Assembly (NCBI GenBank): GCA_030068145.1
Contig: JAPJBO010000203.1
Span: 124,001 to 188,000 of the forward strand
Source: Diplonema papillatum
Taxonomy: Eukaryota > Euglenozoa > Diplonemea > Diplonemida > Diplonemidae
Length of the DNA stretch: 64,000 bases
Reading direction: 5' to 3'
Part shown: positions 30,531-39,333 of the stretch, piece by piece
How positions within the stretch are numbered: the stretch's first letter is position 1
How the letters are laid out: each line of letters begins with the position of its first letter
Position numbers and translations under genes: made by a program
Notes under the pieces: model-generated
The model's input: only the letters and a program-made list of their open reading frames with translations
The model's database searches: none
Told to the model about the DNA's origin: nothing

Positions 30531-32186
30531 GTACTTGTGCGTGTTTTTGTGCGAGTTTGTGAGTATGCTGACAGCGGGGAGCGAGCCGCCCGCAAATCAA
30601 ACAGGGGACTTCGGAAGAAGGATGGATTTGGCCCAAATTCAGCAGCACAGGTTCTCGGAGAGTACTGTTCGACCAGCCAGAATGAGCAATGGCCGGATAC
30701 TCGTGGCGGCCCAGTGACCTCTGGCATTGTTGCGATCGCTGTGCATATAAGTCGAACTTTGAGTGCGTGAGCCCCTCCGAAGAAAGGTCCATCACACTCG
30801 TTCCAGGCCAGACGAGCAGTAAAGAAAGGCAGGCGCGGTCGGTACGAGAAGCGGCAACCGCGGATACCTTATCCGCGGTTGCCGCTTCTCGTACCGACCG
30901 CGCCTGCCTTTCCTGTTCTGCCTTTCGCCTCTATGGTCCGTCCGGGTTTGCGATTGCTGTGCAATGCCGGGTGTGTACGTGCCGCCGCCATGGGGCCGCA
31001 TTCGCGCCCTCGCTGTGGTGCCCATTCGCGTGTTGGCTGTAAGAGTTACCCGGCTGCCCTCTTCCCCGGCATTTTCCGCATCATTTTGTGAAGTGAAGCG
31101 CCCGTCGTCGACGTTCAGCATCGCCGGTATTGGGGTACGCGGCTCGCCTAGCCGCCCAGGTTCTTCTCGTTCATCTTGAGATGCGGACATTCGCCGGCGC
31201 CCGCTTCGTCGATAACCTTCAACTCGCGCCTATCTACCTACTTTCTTTCCCCAACTTCGATGAGGATCGGCCTTTCGTCAACACGGGTACTCTCGAATTG
31301 CTGCAGTCGCGTGGGCTTCGTTTCTGCTCCCATTTGAGTTGCCTTGTAATTTCAGCCACACTGCAAGGAGAGGAATCGTGAGGACAGAGAGTGGGAGAGA
31401 GGCGCCCTCGCAGATAGCGGTTGAGTGAATACTCAACCCAGCTAGGCGGACGATCAGCGAGTGAGAAGGGGTTTGGGGTATCAGTTTCAGATTCAGATTA
31501 CCATTTCACTCGCCACTCCGGGAATACAACAGTGCCCGGGTGAATTTTCGTTGGAATGCTGCTGTGCACAATCTGTACCAGCATTGCGGCATCTGCGGGT
31601 CAGTACGTCTTCTCGTTCTTCCTGGGATACCGGTTTTGTTGACAGTTTCGCTGTCGAGTGCGCATTTCCCGGGAAATTCGCTCTGCTGTGCCTTCGGTTT
31701 CTGTTGTGTACAAATGTAGAACAGGCTCGCTCTCACATAGCTGGCGACAGCACGGCTCTGGCATATACAGCCTGCATTCTGAAGATCTGTGGGAAGGGTT
31801 TCAATTTCCGGGAACCGCCTGGTAGCTCCGGCACGCACGTACTGGTCCAGCATGAATGAGTTCTGTAAAGTGCAGGTGCCATGAAGGCAGGCGAGCACTA
31901 CTACGTGCTGGTCCAACATTGAGATCTTCTGAGTACACAGTCAACCACATGGATTCGCATGCATGGTCCTGCTTCATAAGCTTGAAAGTGCAGGCCATGA
32001 AGGCAGACATGTACTGTTCACGGGCAGTGGTGCTTGTTAACGTCGTCCATCGGAAAGGGGGCGAAGAAAGTCCATCCGAACCGACTGATTATTTGCGTTT
32101 TCATCGGTACCTTGCAGACAAGCATGTGCGTCCATGACGCTGTCAGAAAAAATCGACCGCTGCAAGCTAGCAGCGCCGAAGATCCG
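30531..32186. other. intergenic, with a perfect palindrome
   Basis: No gene can be supported. A minus-strand frame from an ATG at 31190 (MSASQDEREEPGRLGEP) is open through the palindrome to 30792 but resembles nothing known to me. Short related sequences (AAAGTGCAGGTGCCATGAAG-like) occur at 31863, 31985 and 21170. Confidence 0.45.
30825..30911. repeat. perfect 42-bp inverted repeat with 3-bp loop
   Basis: The left arm 30825-30866 and right arm 30870-30911 are exact reverse complements, centred on CGGATA-CCT-TATCCG. No mismatch was seen over 42 bp. The arms are GC-rich, and the structure could form a cruciform or a strong RNA hairpin. Confidence 0.95.
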
Positions 32187-33799
32187 TCAGGACCTGCCCT
32201 GCATGACGCGCCGCAGCTGCTGCTTGACCTCGATGCCTCTTTTGCAGTGTGCAACGCCGGGAAATCGGTTGTAGAACGCCGCGACCCGATCCCAGTCGCT
32301 GGCGCGCACGTACTGGTTGAGCATTGCCGTCCTGACGAGGATGTTGACCGAGTCGGGAAACGTAACGAGGCAGTACTGGAAGACGCCCTCAGCATCCTTC
32401 ACGGTCCGGCTCGTCCCGACAACAGCCGCCAGCGCGCCGGGGAGAGGCGCGACGCGCGCCGTCCGCATGTCTCTGAAGATGCTTTTGGCGGTCGGATACG
32501 CATCTGCGTTCTTGTCCGTTGGTTCCGGGCCTCCTGAGAGAGACACGTCAGGGGCGGCAGTGCCCAGGAGGGCTGCCTGGCCACGGGTTGCAGCAGAGCC
32601 TTCGAATTGTTTGTTCTCGGCGACCGCGTGAGCTTGCAGGAGCCAAGACCACACGTTGTTGGTGCGGTGCACCTGGTCGATGCGCGGCCAAAGCAATGTA
32701 GCTAGCTGCACGTTGCCACACTTCGCGCACGGTTTCAACAGCGCAGTGTAGCACCGGGCCCGACTCAACCCCGACTGCGCATAAGTGTCCACCAACTGTA
32801 GGGCTTCAGCCGTTCCAATAGACGGCAGTGCGTGTATGTAAGCCTCGATGACTTTGATGTCTATGGGCTCCGGCAAGCACGCCTGCGCTGCGCGGTATAT
32901 ACTGTCCAGCTTCGCACGCCCCCGGTCGAGCGGCGTTTTCGAAAAGGCTGTTGGTTTGTCGGTTCTTTCCGTCCTGATGCACTCTGTTTGAATGGGCACC
33001 TGCCTCGTTCAGGTCGGGCGCAAGCGTTCGACAACAAAAGACCCATTTGTGGTTGCATGCTTCTCTCCGCTGGGCCTCGGTCGAAGCCTTCTGACTACGC
33101 ATTGATAACCACTTCAGCACGGAGGGGGGGGTTAATTTGGGAAACGGGGGGGTTCCATAACTACCACAGTGGTAGTTCGTCCTTAATCCTTTTATTCTTC
33201 GCTTTTTCTCACGAACAGGGGGGTCGGTCCTGCTTTTGGCTTTGTAGGTTCTCCCGACTTCCCAATTCGTGGTTTGCACAAACTCAAGGGTCTAGTCAAC
33301 TATTCCCTACAGTATTAGCATACGTTCAACAAAAAAAATAGGAAGTCAAAGCAAAACCTGCGAAGAGAGTGCAGAACACCAGCGGTTCGCGCTGCCAGTC
33401 CAAGCCGGAGACGAGGAGCCTGCGCCAGACGGAATGGAAGGACACCAGATCGCCGCTGCGCGCGTGGCAGGCTAGGAGTGCGTTGTACGCGTGGATGCCC
33501 GGGACGTGCCCGAACGCCTGCATTTTGCCCCAGATCATCGCCGCGAACCTCGGCCTCTTGAGGTCGCACATGATGCTGATGGCCGCCGAATACGTCATCA
33601 ACCCAGCCACACCCCGTGCCTCCGCCTGCGAGATATCCGTGTGCACCGCTTGCACCACCATGTTCAGCGCCTGGTCGTCCTGCGCGTCGGGACGGGACAC
33701 GAAGCCGGCCCTCTTCCCCGACATGTACTTCTTCTTCAAAAATCCGGCCATGCCCGAGTCGGTCGTGATCAGCGACCGGAGGCCGGCCGTGCGCTTCAT
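32187..33799 (-). CDS. pentatricopeptide-repeat (PPR)-like protein, two exons
   Basis: Exons 33358-33799 and 32187-32983 are joined in phase 1 (TTCGCAG|GTTTTG donor, CAAACAG|AG acceptor), giving 412 residues. PPR-like helix pairs are readable: TYSAAISIMCDLKRPRFAAM, HAYNALLACHARSGDLVSFH and RCYTALLKPCAKCGNVQLAT, then later repeats with DAEGVFQYCL and NILVRTAMLNQYVRASDWDR. PPR proteins bind organellar RNA in a sequence-specific way; an organellar role is inferred from the family. Start: ATG at 33799 (MKRTAGLRSLITTDSG), a basic N-terminus that could be a targeting peptide. The intron (32984-33357) contains an R1 copy and, at its 3' end, an R2 fragment in which the acceptor lies. An alternative acceptor, GGCAG at 33000, is out of phase. 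Confidence 0.7.
32996..33060 (-). repeat. R2 fragment at the PPR intron 3' end
   Basis: In gene sense it reads AAATGGGTCTTTTGTTG, then CGAACGCTTGCGCCCG, equal to the interior of R2 (ATGGGTCTTTTTTGTTGAAC, then GCTTACGCCCGCC). It provides the pyrimidine stretch just before the splice acceptor. Confidence 0.75.
33184..33325 (+). repeat. R1 repeat in PPR intron
   Basis: This 5'-shortened R1 copy reads CTTTTTCTCACGAACAGGGG, then CCTGCTTTTGGCTTTGTAGG, then TAGTCAACTATTCCCTACAG. Confidence 0.85.
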
Positions 33800-34797
33800 T
33801 TGTAGCTGTCGTCCGCGCTGGTGGCGCAGGCCCCCCCCCGGCTTGTTTTTTCACATTTCCTTTTTGGCCTCCTTTTTGGGTGTCACTGTCGGTCCCGATA
33901 CTCCGCGCTCAGTAATCGTGCACCCCGAAAGGGTGGATAGGTATTACAAAACCGTAGTATTCTTGTTGCTGCAGCTGCGGGGTACTCCTAGTCATAGGTG
34001 GCGGGCAAGTCACGACTCACCCCAGACTCCCCTGTCACTCGCCGTTCACTCGCCCTCAGTACCAAACAGGGTCATTTTTTTGTGCCTTCTCCGACCTACT
34101 CAGGTGCGGGATTTAACCACAAAATTTTGGCAAATACCCCGTCGCTAAAAAAAAACCCCGAAACAGGTGCTTATACAAAAATAAGAGCTCGTCACTCGCA
34201 CAACCGCCGCTGATACAAAACTAGTGATGATGATGATGATAGGAAGAGAGAGTTGTTTTCGTTGAACGCAGTGCCTGATCGTTTTTACGCAAAGCTGGAT
34301 TCAGGACGCAAGTGGAAACGTCACGGTTTGCGGCGACGAGCTTCTCATTTCCTCCAACATTTCATGTTTGGTAAAAATACTCGAGGGACTGCCTTGTGCT
34401 CATTTCGAAGGAGGCTAGAGGGGGAGAAAACAATACAACTACAAAGGGAGCACAGATTTTTTCCTGAGCGGGCCACCTGCCCACCGACTTGGCAGAAGGA
34501 AAAGGTGGGTCCCCAGACCCCCCCCACCTTGGTATCCGAAAAATATTTCTTGAGCGAACTTGAGAAATTTTCCCCCGCCCCAGCATAAATATGTGGTCGA
34601 ATTGACAGTGCGGCGGACCTCTACGGTGAGAGTCACAGGTTCGAATCCCGCCAGGGTCGATTTTTTCACCAGTGTGGCGGACCTCTACCCTGAGGGCACA
34701 GGTTCGAATCCCGGGGTCATGTTTTTCACCTTTTTCGAGCACTTTCATCGAAATTCTAAAACCATCGGTGACAGTGGTCCGTGACCGGTCCGGAAAC
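33800..34797. other. intergenic, with R2 fragments and tRNA-like repeats
   Basis: No gene was seen. At 33990-34060 lies a remnant, inverted, of the GGCGAGTCTGGGGCGAGTCG sequence that borders the 11-bp satellite near 38.3 kb. An R2 3' tail lies at about 34155-34180 and an R2 5' part at 34370-34450. tRNA-like repeats lie at 34585-34720. Confidence 0.55.
34585..34720 (+). repeat. tandem tRNA-like half units with B-box
   Basis: Two consecutive units share GTG(C/T)GGCGGACCTCTACSSTGA and then CACAGGTTCGAATCCCG. GGTTCGAATCC matches a Pol III B box. No complete cloverleaf with acceptor stem was found, so I call tRNA-derived repeats rather than tRNA genes. Confidence 0.6.
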
Positions 34798-35365
34798 GTC
34801 AGTTTGAGGGTTGTCCCACTTTTTTGGATCACCAATACTGACGTTTGAGGGTTGTCCCACTTTTTTGGATCACCAATACTGACGTTTGAGGGTTGTCCCA
34901 CTTTTTTGGATCACCAATACTGACGTTTGAGGGTTGTCCCACTTTTTTGGATCACCAATACTGACGTTTGAGGGTTGTCCCACTTTTTTGGATCACCAAT
35001 ACTGACGTTTGAGGGTTGTCCCACTTTTTTGGATCACCAATACTGACGTTTGAGGGTTGTCCCACTTTTTTGGATCACCAATACTGACGTTTGAGGGTTG
35101 TCCCACTTTTTTGGATCACCAATACTGACGTTTGAGGGTTGTCCCACTTTTTTGGATCACCAATACTGACGTTTGAGGGTTGTCCCACTTTTTTGGATCA
35201 CCAATACTGACGTTTGAGGGTTGTCCCACTTTTTTGGATCACTAAAACTGACGTTTGAGGGTTGTCCCACTTTTTTGGATCACCAATACTGACGTTTGAG
35301 CCAACACCAAAAAAGTGGGACAACCCTCAAACGTCAGTATTGGTGACCCAAAAAAGTGGGACAAT
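34798..35365. repeat. 41-bp tandem repeat with inverted terminal copies
   Basis: The unit GACGTTTGAGGGTTGTCCCA, then CTTTTTTGGATCACCAATACT, is repeated about 12 times and almost identical, to about 35300. It is then followed at 35305-35365 by one and a half copies in inverted orientation. This gives a lopsided foldback structure. Confidence 0.93.
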
Positions 35366-35785
35366 TGCAGTTTACTGAGGGAACTGGAGCAAGACGCATG
35401 GCTAGACGAGCACGACCACCTCGAATCGACACCAGAAGAATTCGGGGTGGGGCTGGCTTCGACGACTAGTAATAACCCGGTAAATGGTAGCACTCCTGAA
35501 CAAGCCTGAACCAACAGGATCAAAGAATGTCAGTCACACCTTCCCGATTCTTTTTCTGTAAGCACACAACCGGCCGTAGAGACCCGTAAGGGGCCTTACT
35601 TTCCTCTTTTTGAAAGGCATACGGACACCCCCAACGCGAAGAAACCCGCAACACACCTCCCTTCTTCCTACTTCTTTTTCCGCAGAGCAGAAAGCCCCCT
35701 ACACAACACACGAGGAGCCCCCCGACGAGCCTCCAGGCAAAACCCCGTTTTCACACCTCTTCCTCCTTTTGTCGCTCATGTCGAG

Positions 35786-38269
35786 ATGAGGGACCTGAAG
35801 ACGGGCGCTGCGTGGCGCGATTTGGGGTGTGGCCAGCGCGCGGCCGATGTGGCGCGTGATCTGCAGGTGGAGTACGTTCTGCCGGGTCATCAGTTCGGAC
35901 CTGGTTGTGCGTGCTCGTTGGAGAGCAGGTTTGCGCCCCTGAGAGAGTGGCTGTTTGTCGCCGAGTCGCTCGAAGGGTGGCGCAGTCGGCCGCAGTTCAA
36001 GGCGCTTGGGGAGTTGCTGCTGCGCGAGCTGCGCATAGAGTTCTTGTGTGCGCAGGGGGGGTTCTCGCGCGAAGAGTTCCGGATGCACATGCAGCTGGAG
36101 AGCGAGGACCCCCTGGACAGAGCGGTGGCCAAGCTGTGGCTAGAACGCCGGGGATTCGACGGCGGATGTTCCTCTGGTACCGGAGGCGGTGTTCGCGGAC
36201 GGAAGAGGCGCATTCCTCCCGCGGTCCGACGCCGGCGCAAGCGCGATCAGCGCCAGTCGATGCCGCCGACTACCGTCTCAACTCCCCGGTCATCCAACGG
36301 CCCGTTGCCCCGCCCCCACGTCCGCTACCACGACCCCCACGCCGCCACGGTGCAGGCGCGGTGTGACCGGCTGGTGCCCGCTCGGTGCACAGCCCCGAGG
36401 GGAGATGCGTCTGGAGACGACACGCTGCAGCTTCCCCCCCAATCAATCGGCAATCCCCCACATTCAATCAACTTTGCGGGAGTGTCTCTCGTTGGACACC
36501 ATCCGGGCACTGCCCGGTCGCCTGACTCCCGTGAATCCCATTCTTCCCCGATTGCAGGGGAACCCCCTGCGCAGCGACTCGGTGCGGGTTCGGACCCGCA
36601 GAGTGACGCAGCGCGTGACCCCGCAGGCGCGACGACTTGCGGTTACGCAGCGCATGACATCTGCCACGGCGGCAGTGTCGGGTTGGGCAGCACATGCCCT
36701 GATGCGCAGCGACTCGGTCCGGTAGAAGGTTCCCTGGTGGGACACGACGTGGCGTGCTCAGGCGGCGCGCTACGACCCGGTCCGGTTGAGGTTTTTGGGG
36801 AGGCGACATGTTTCGCGACAGGGGAATGGGGACCTGCCCTTGGGATAGCTCCCGGGGCGGTAAGCGGGTTTGACCCGTCATGTTTTACAGGATTCGCTCC
36901 GTCTGGTTTGAATCAAACCATTGTTCCATTTCTATGTCCTTGGGGTTCTCCGCAAGGACCGTTTTTCATGGGTGGTTCTTCACCTCCAGGGTGGTTACCA
37001 CCAGTTGGTACCGCGTTTTCGCGGTCTCTTCCTCAACCTGGCGTTGTAGGGGGAACAGCTACACCAGGTGGGCTTGAAAGCTCCGGTGCAGCGGCGCCTG
37101 TGCACCACATCTCGGGAGTTCCTCCAGGGGGGTTTTCCCCCATGGCTTCCGCGCTTCAGAGCGTTCCGGAGTTCAAGGTTGCTGATCTGCTGCCTGCCGA
37201 AGAGTTACCCGCTCCGTCAGCCATGCCCGGCACTGAGTTTACTGCATTGCACGTAGGGGATTATCTGGCTCCGCTGAGCGACGTTGTGGGCCGTCGGGTC
37301 CACGGCTTCACCAGACGTGCGCACAACACGCGTCTTCCACAGTCGCAGGCGGAAAAGGAGGCACCTCTCCACGTGGCGGCGGTGCCGGCCATGGACACGG
37401 CGGCGCTCCGGCTCAGGATGAAACCTGACGTACGCGCTAGATTTGACTCGGTCTGGAATGCCACGTTTTTCCCCGTTCGTGACGATCAAGAAGGAGACTC
37501 GTCCGGGGGCCAGCAGAGGAGGAGTCACCTCAGGTGCTCCCACGCTTCCGAGCTCGTGAGGCTTGGCATTGCGTCGCCTTCCGACACGCCGGGCACTTTC
37601 CGCAACGTGCCTTTTACGGTCGTGGAGGACAAGGCGGGCCGCCTGCGTCAACGGTTCATTCTGTGGACGCAGGAGGCTAACGATTTGCTAAGCCGCCAAG
37701 GCTACGTGGCTCAGGTGCCATTGGGCCATGTCTCGGAGTACCTCGATGTCGTAGAGTCCGAGTGCGCCACAACGCGTGATTTGCGTTGTGGCTTTTATCA
37801 AGTAAAAGTCCCTGAGGAGGCTCGAAAGAACTTCGGTTTTCTCGATGAAGATGGCAATGCCTACGTCCTAAATAGGCTGCCGATGGGACACTCGTGTGCA
37901 CCAGAAATGATGCACACGCTAACAGCTGTGTTAGCAAGCCACCCAGACTTCGTTGGGCCTGAATTCACGGCCGACGGGGTAACAGTCCATGCCTGGGTGG
38001 ATAATATGGGCGAGTGTGGGGCGAGTGTGGGGCGAGTGTGGGGCGAGTGTGGGGCGAGTGTGGGGCGAGTGTGGGGCGAGTGTGGGGCGAGTGTGGGGCG
38101 AGTGTGGGGCGAGTGTGGGGCGAGTGTGGGGCGAGTGTGGGGCGAGTGTGGGGCGAGTGTGGGGCGAGTGTGGGGCGAGTGTGGGGCGAGTGTGGGGCGA
38201 GTGTGGGGCGAGTGTGGGGCGAGTGTGGGGCGAGTGTGGGGCGAGTGGGCGAGTCAAAAGGCGAGTTAG
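35786..38269 (+). CDS. reverse transcriptase-like retroelement ORF, disrupted at its catalytic box
   Basis: This plus-strand frame is open for 827 codons. Residues 1-140 are unrecognised, and about 140-480 are a low-complexity Gly/Pro/Ser-rich region. From about 560 it reads like the palm of a reverse transcriptase: VVEDKAGRLRQRFI, then TRDLRCGFYQVKVPEEARK (first catalytic Asp), then VLNRLPMGHSCAPEMMHTL (the LP-x-G-x3-AP box), then VHAWVDNM, in the place of the (Y/F)xDD box with VDN as variant. Immediately after VDNM the frame enters the 11-bp minisatellite and encodes only GECGASVGRVW repeats to a stop. Thumb, RNase H and integrase or recombinase parts are missing. It is therefore a broken retroelement. 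VDN-type boxes occur in some tyrosine-recombinase (DIRS/VIPER-like) elements, but that class is a guess. Confidence 0.65.
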   Translation: MRDLKTGAAWRDLGCGQRAADVARDLQVEYVLPGHQFGPGCACSLESRFAPLREWLFVAESLEGWRSRPQFKALGELLLRELRIEFLCAQGGFSREEFRMHMQLESEDPLDRAVAKLWLERRGFDGGCSSGTGGGVRGRKRRIPPAVRRRRKRDQRQSMPPTTVSTPRSSNGPLPRPHVRYHDPHAATVQARCDRLVPARCTAPRGDASGDDTLQLPPQSIGNPPHSINFAGVSLVGHHPGTARSPDSRESHSSPIAGEPPAQRLGAGSDPQSDAARDPAGATTCGYAAHDICHGGSVGLGSTCPDAQRLGPVEGSLVGHDVACSGGALRPGPVEVFGEATCFATGEWGPALGIAPGAVSGFDPSCFTGFAPSGLNQTIVPFLCPWGSPQGPFFMGGSSPPGWLPPVGTAFSRSLPQPGVVGGTATPGGLESSGAAAPVHHISGVPPGGFSPMASALQSVPEFKVADLLPAEELPAPSAMPGTEFTALHVGDYLAPLSDVVGRRVHGFTRRAHNTRLPQSQAEKEAPLHVAAVPAMDTAALRLRMKPDVRARFDSVWNATFFPVRDDQEGDSSGGQQRRSHLRCSHASELVRLGIASPSDTPGTFRNVPFTVVEDKAGRLRQRFILWTQEANDLLSRQGYVAQVPLGHVSEYLDVVESECATTRDLRCGFYQVKVPEEARKNFGFLDEDGNAYVLNRLPMGHSCAPEMMHTLTAVLASHPDFVGPEFTADGVTVHAWVDNMGECGASVGRVWGECGASVGRVWGECGASVGRVWGECGASVGRVWGECGASVGRVWGECGASVGRVWGECGASVGRVWGEWASQKAS
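38008..38251. repeat. 11-bp minisatellite GGGCGAGTGTG, about 22 units
   Basis: The array is perfect or near-perfect and starts directly after the RT catalytic-box codons. It is bordered on the right by GGCGAGTC and GAGTCGCGACTCGCC palindromic sequence (to about 38322), which has a decayed inverted relative at 33990-34060. It therefore probably belongs to an inserted element rather than to slippage inside the gene. Confidence 0.95.
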
Positions 38270-39333
38270 GGGGCTCGAGGGCCCTATGGCGAGTCTGGGG
38301 CGAGTCGCGACTCGCCCGGCACCTGCACACCATGTGAGTGCTGGCTGCAGCCGAGGCTCGTGGCGCTGGTTTGCCAGCCGACCGAGGAGCACAAGCTCTC
38401 GCGCCTAGCAATGCCACCACCTGAGGTTGCCCTCGGATTCCGGTTCTGGTTCTGATTCTGCTTTGCACTCGGCCCTCGGCCTCTGCTAACACGCAAGGAT
38501 CGCGCACTACCGCCTCATTCAGCTCGGCTCGCACACACACTACCTACGAATGCTAGTAGATCTGCGCGTGTATACGAGGACCCACGTCCCGTGGTATCAC
38601 CTCGTAGTGGCCGTGGTAGCTCTAAGAGCATGCTCAGGGAGAGCACCTACGGATGGCTTGTACGGATGGTACAGTGTTCTGTGCTTCTGTAGCCTACCGA
38701 CCAGTAACTTAAAAGACGCGGAATGAACGGAGGTCACAAGCGTCTGCAGTGTTGTACAGACGGGGTCGAAAGGCAAGCACCAGCTAGTGGATGGATGCAT
38801 GCAGCGGAGAGACAAGAGAGGCGAGGTAGTTGGTGCCTACAGGCCTTGCATACGCATTGAAACTGCACCTCTGCTAGCCCGCAACGGGCGCCACGTGCTT
38901 TTTTGTGTCTCGTCGAGTTCAACGATCTGAGATAGATGGACTTCGGTAAGTGCACATTGTATGCTGATTCCAAAAGACCTATCCCGGTTGCCCGCAGTAC
39001 GTACGCACAGACACACCAGCTCAAGGTGGATTGCTGCCAAACTGGCCGAGGATTCGGGGTTTGAAGGTAAGAGACGCGCTGAAGTTGCTGGCAGCGATGA
39101 CAAGCACTTTCGCGAGATATTGTGTGCGTCGTGGGTTGGTGCCGCCAACGGAAGAAGGGGCGGACGGCGAAGGTGTGGTGGAAAAAACACCACAAACGTG
39201 GGTTTGAGGGTGCTTGAGGGGACGACAACGACAAGCTACGACGATGTATTCGATCAATGCCAGCCTCTACCGCTTGTGCAATCCACTGCGAAGATTCCGC
39301 AAACGTCCCGCGATTCCTTGCGGAATGTTTGGA
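38270..39333. other. intergenic, no gene recognised
   Basis: A plus-strand segment at about 38360-38405 (RWFASRPRSTSSRA) could be a leftover of the RT after its catalytic box. Otherwise I see nothing here. Confidence 0.4.

Noticed and set aside
30792..31190. 132-codon minus-strand ORF starting MSASQDEREEPG
   Set aside because: It runs through the perfect palindrome, has no family resemblance and no splice or neighbour context; not supported as a gene.
37965..38540. Minus-strand ORFs with HSPHTRPTLAP repeats
   Set aside because: They are a translation of the 11-bp minisatellite on the opposite strand.
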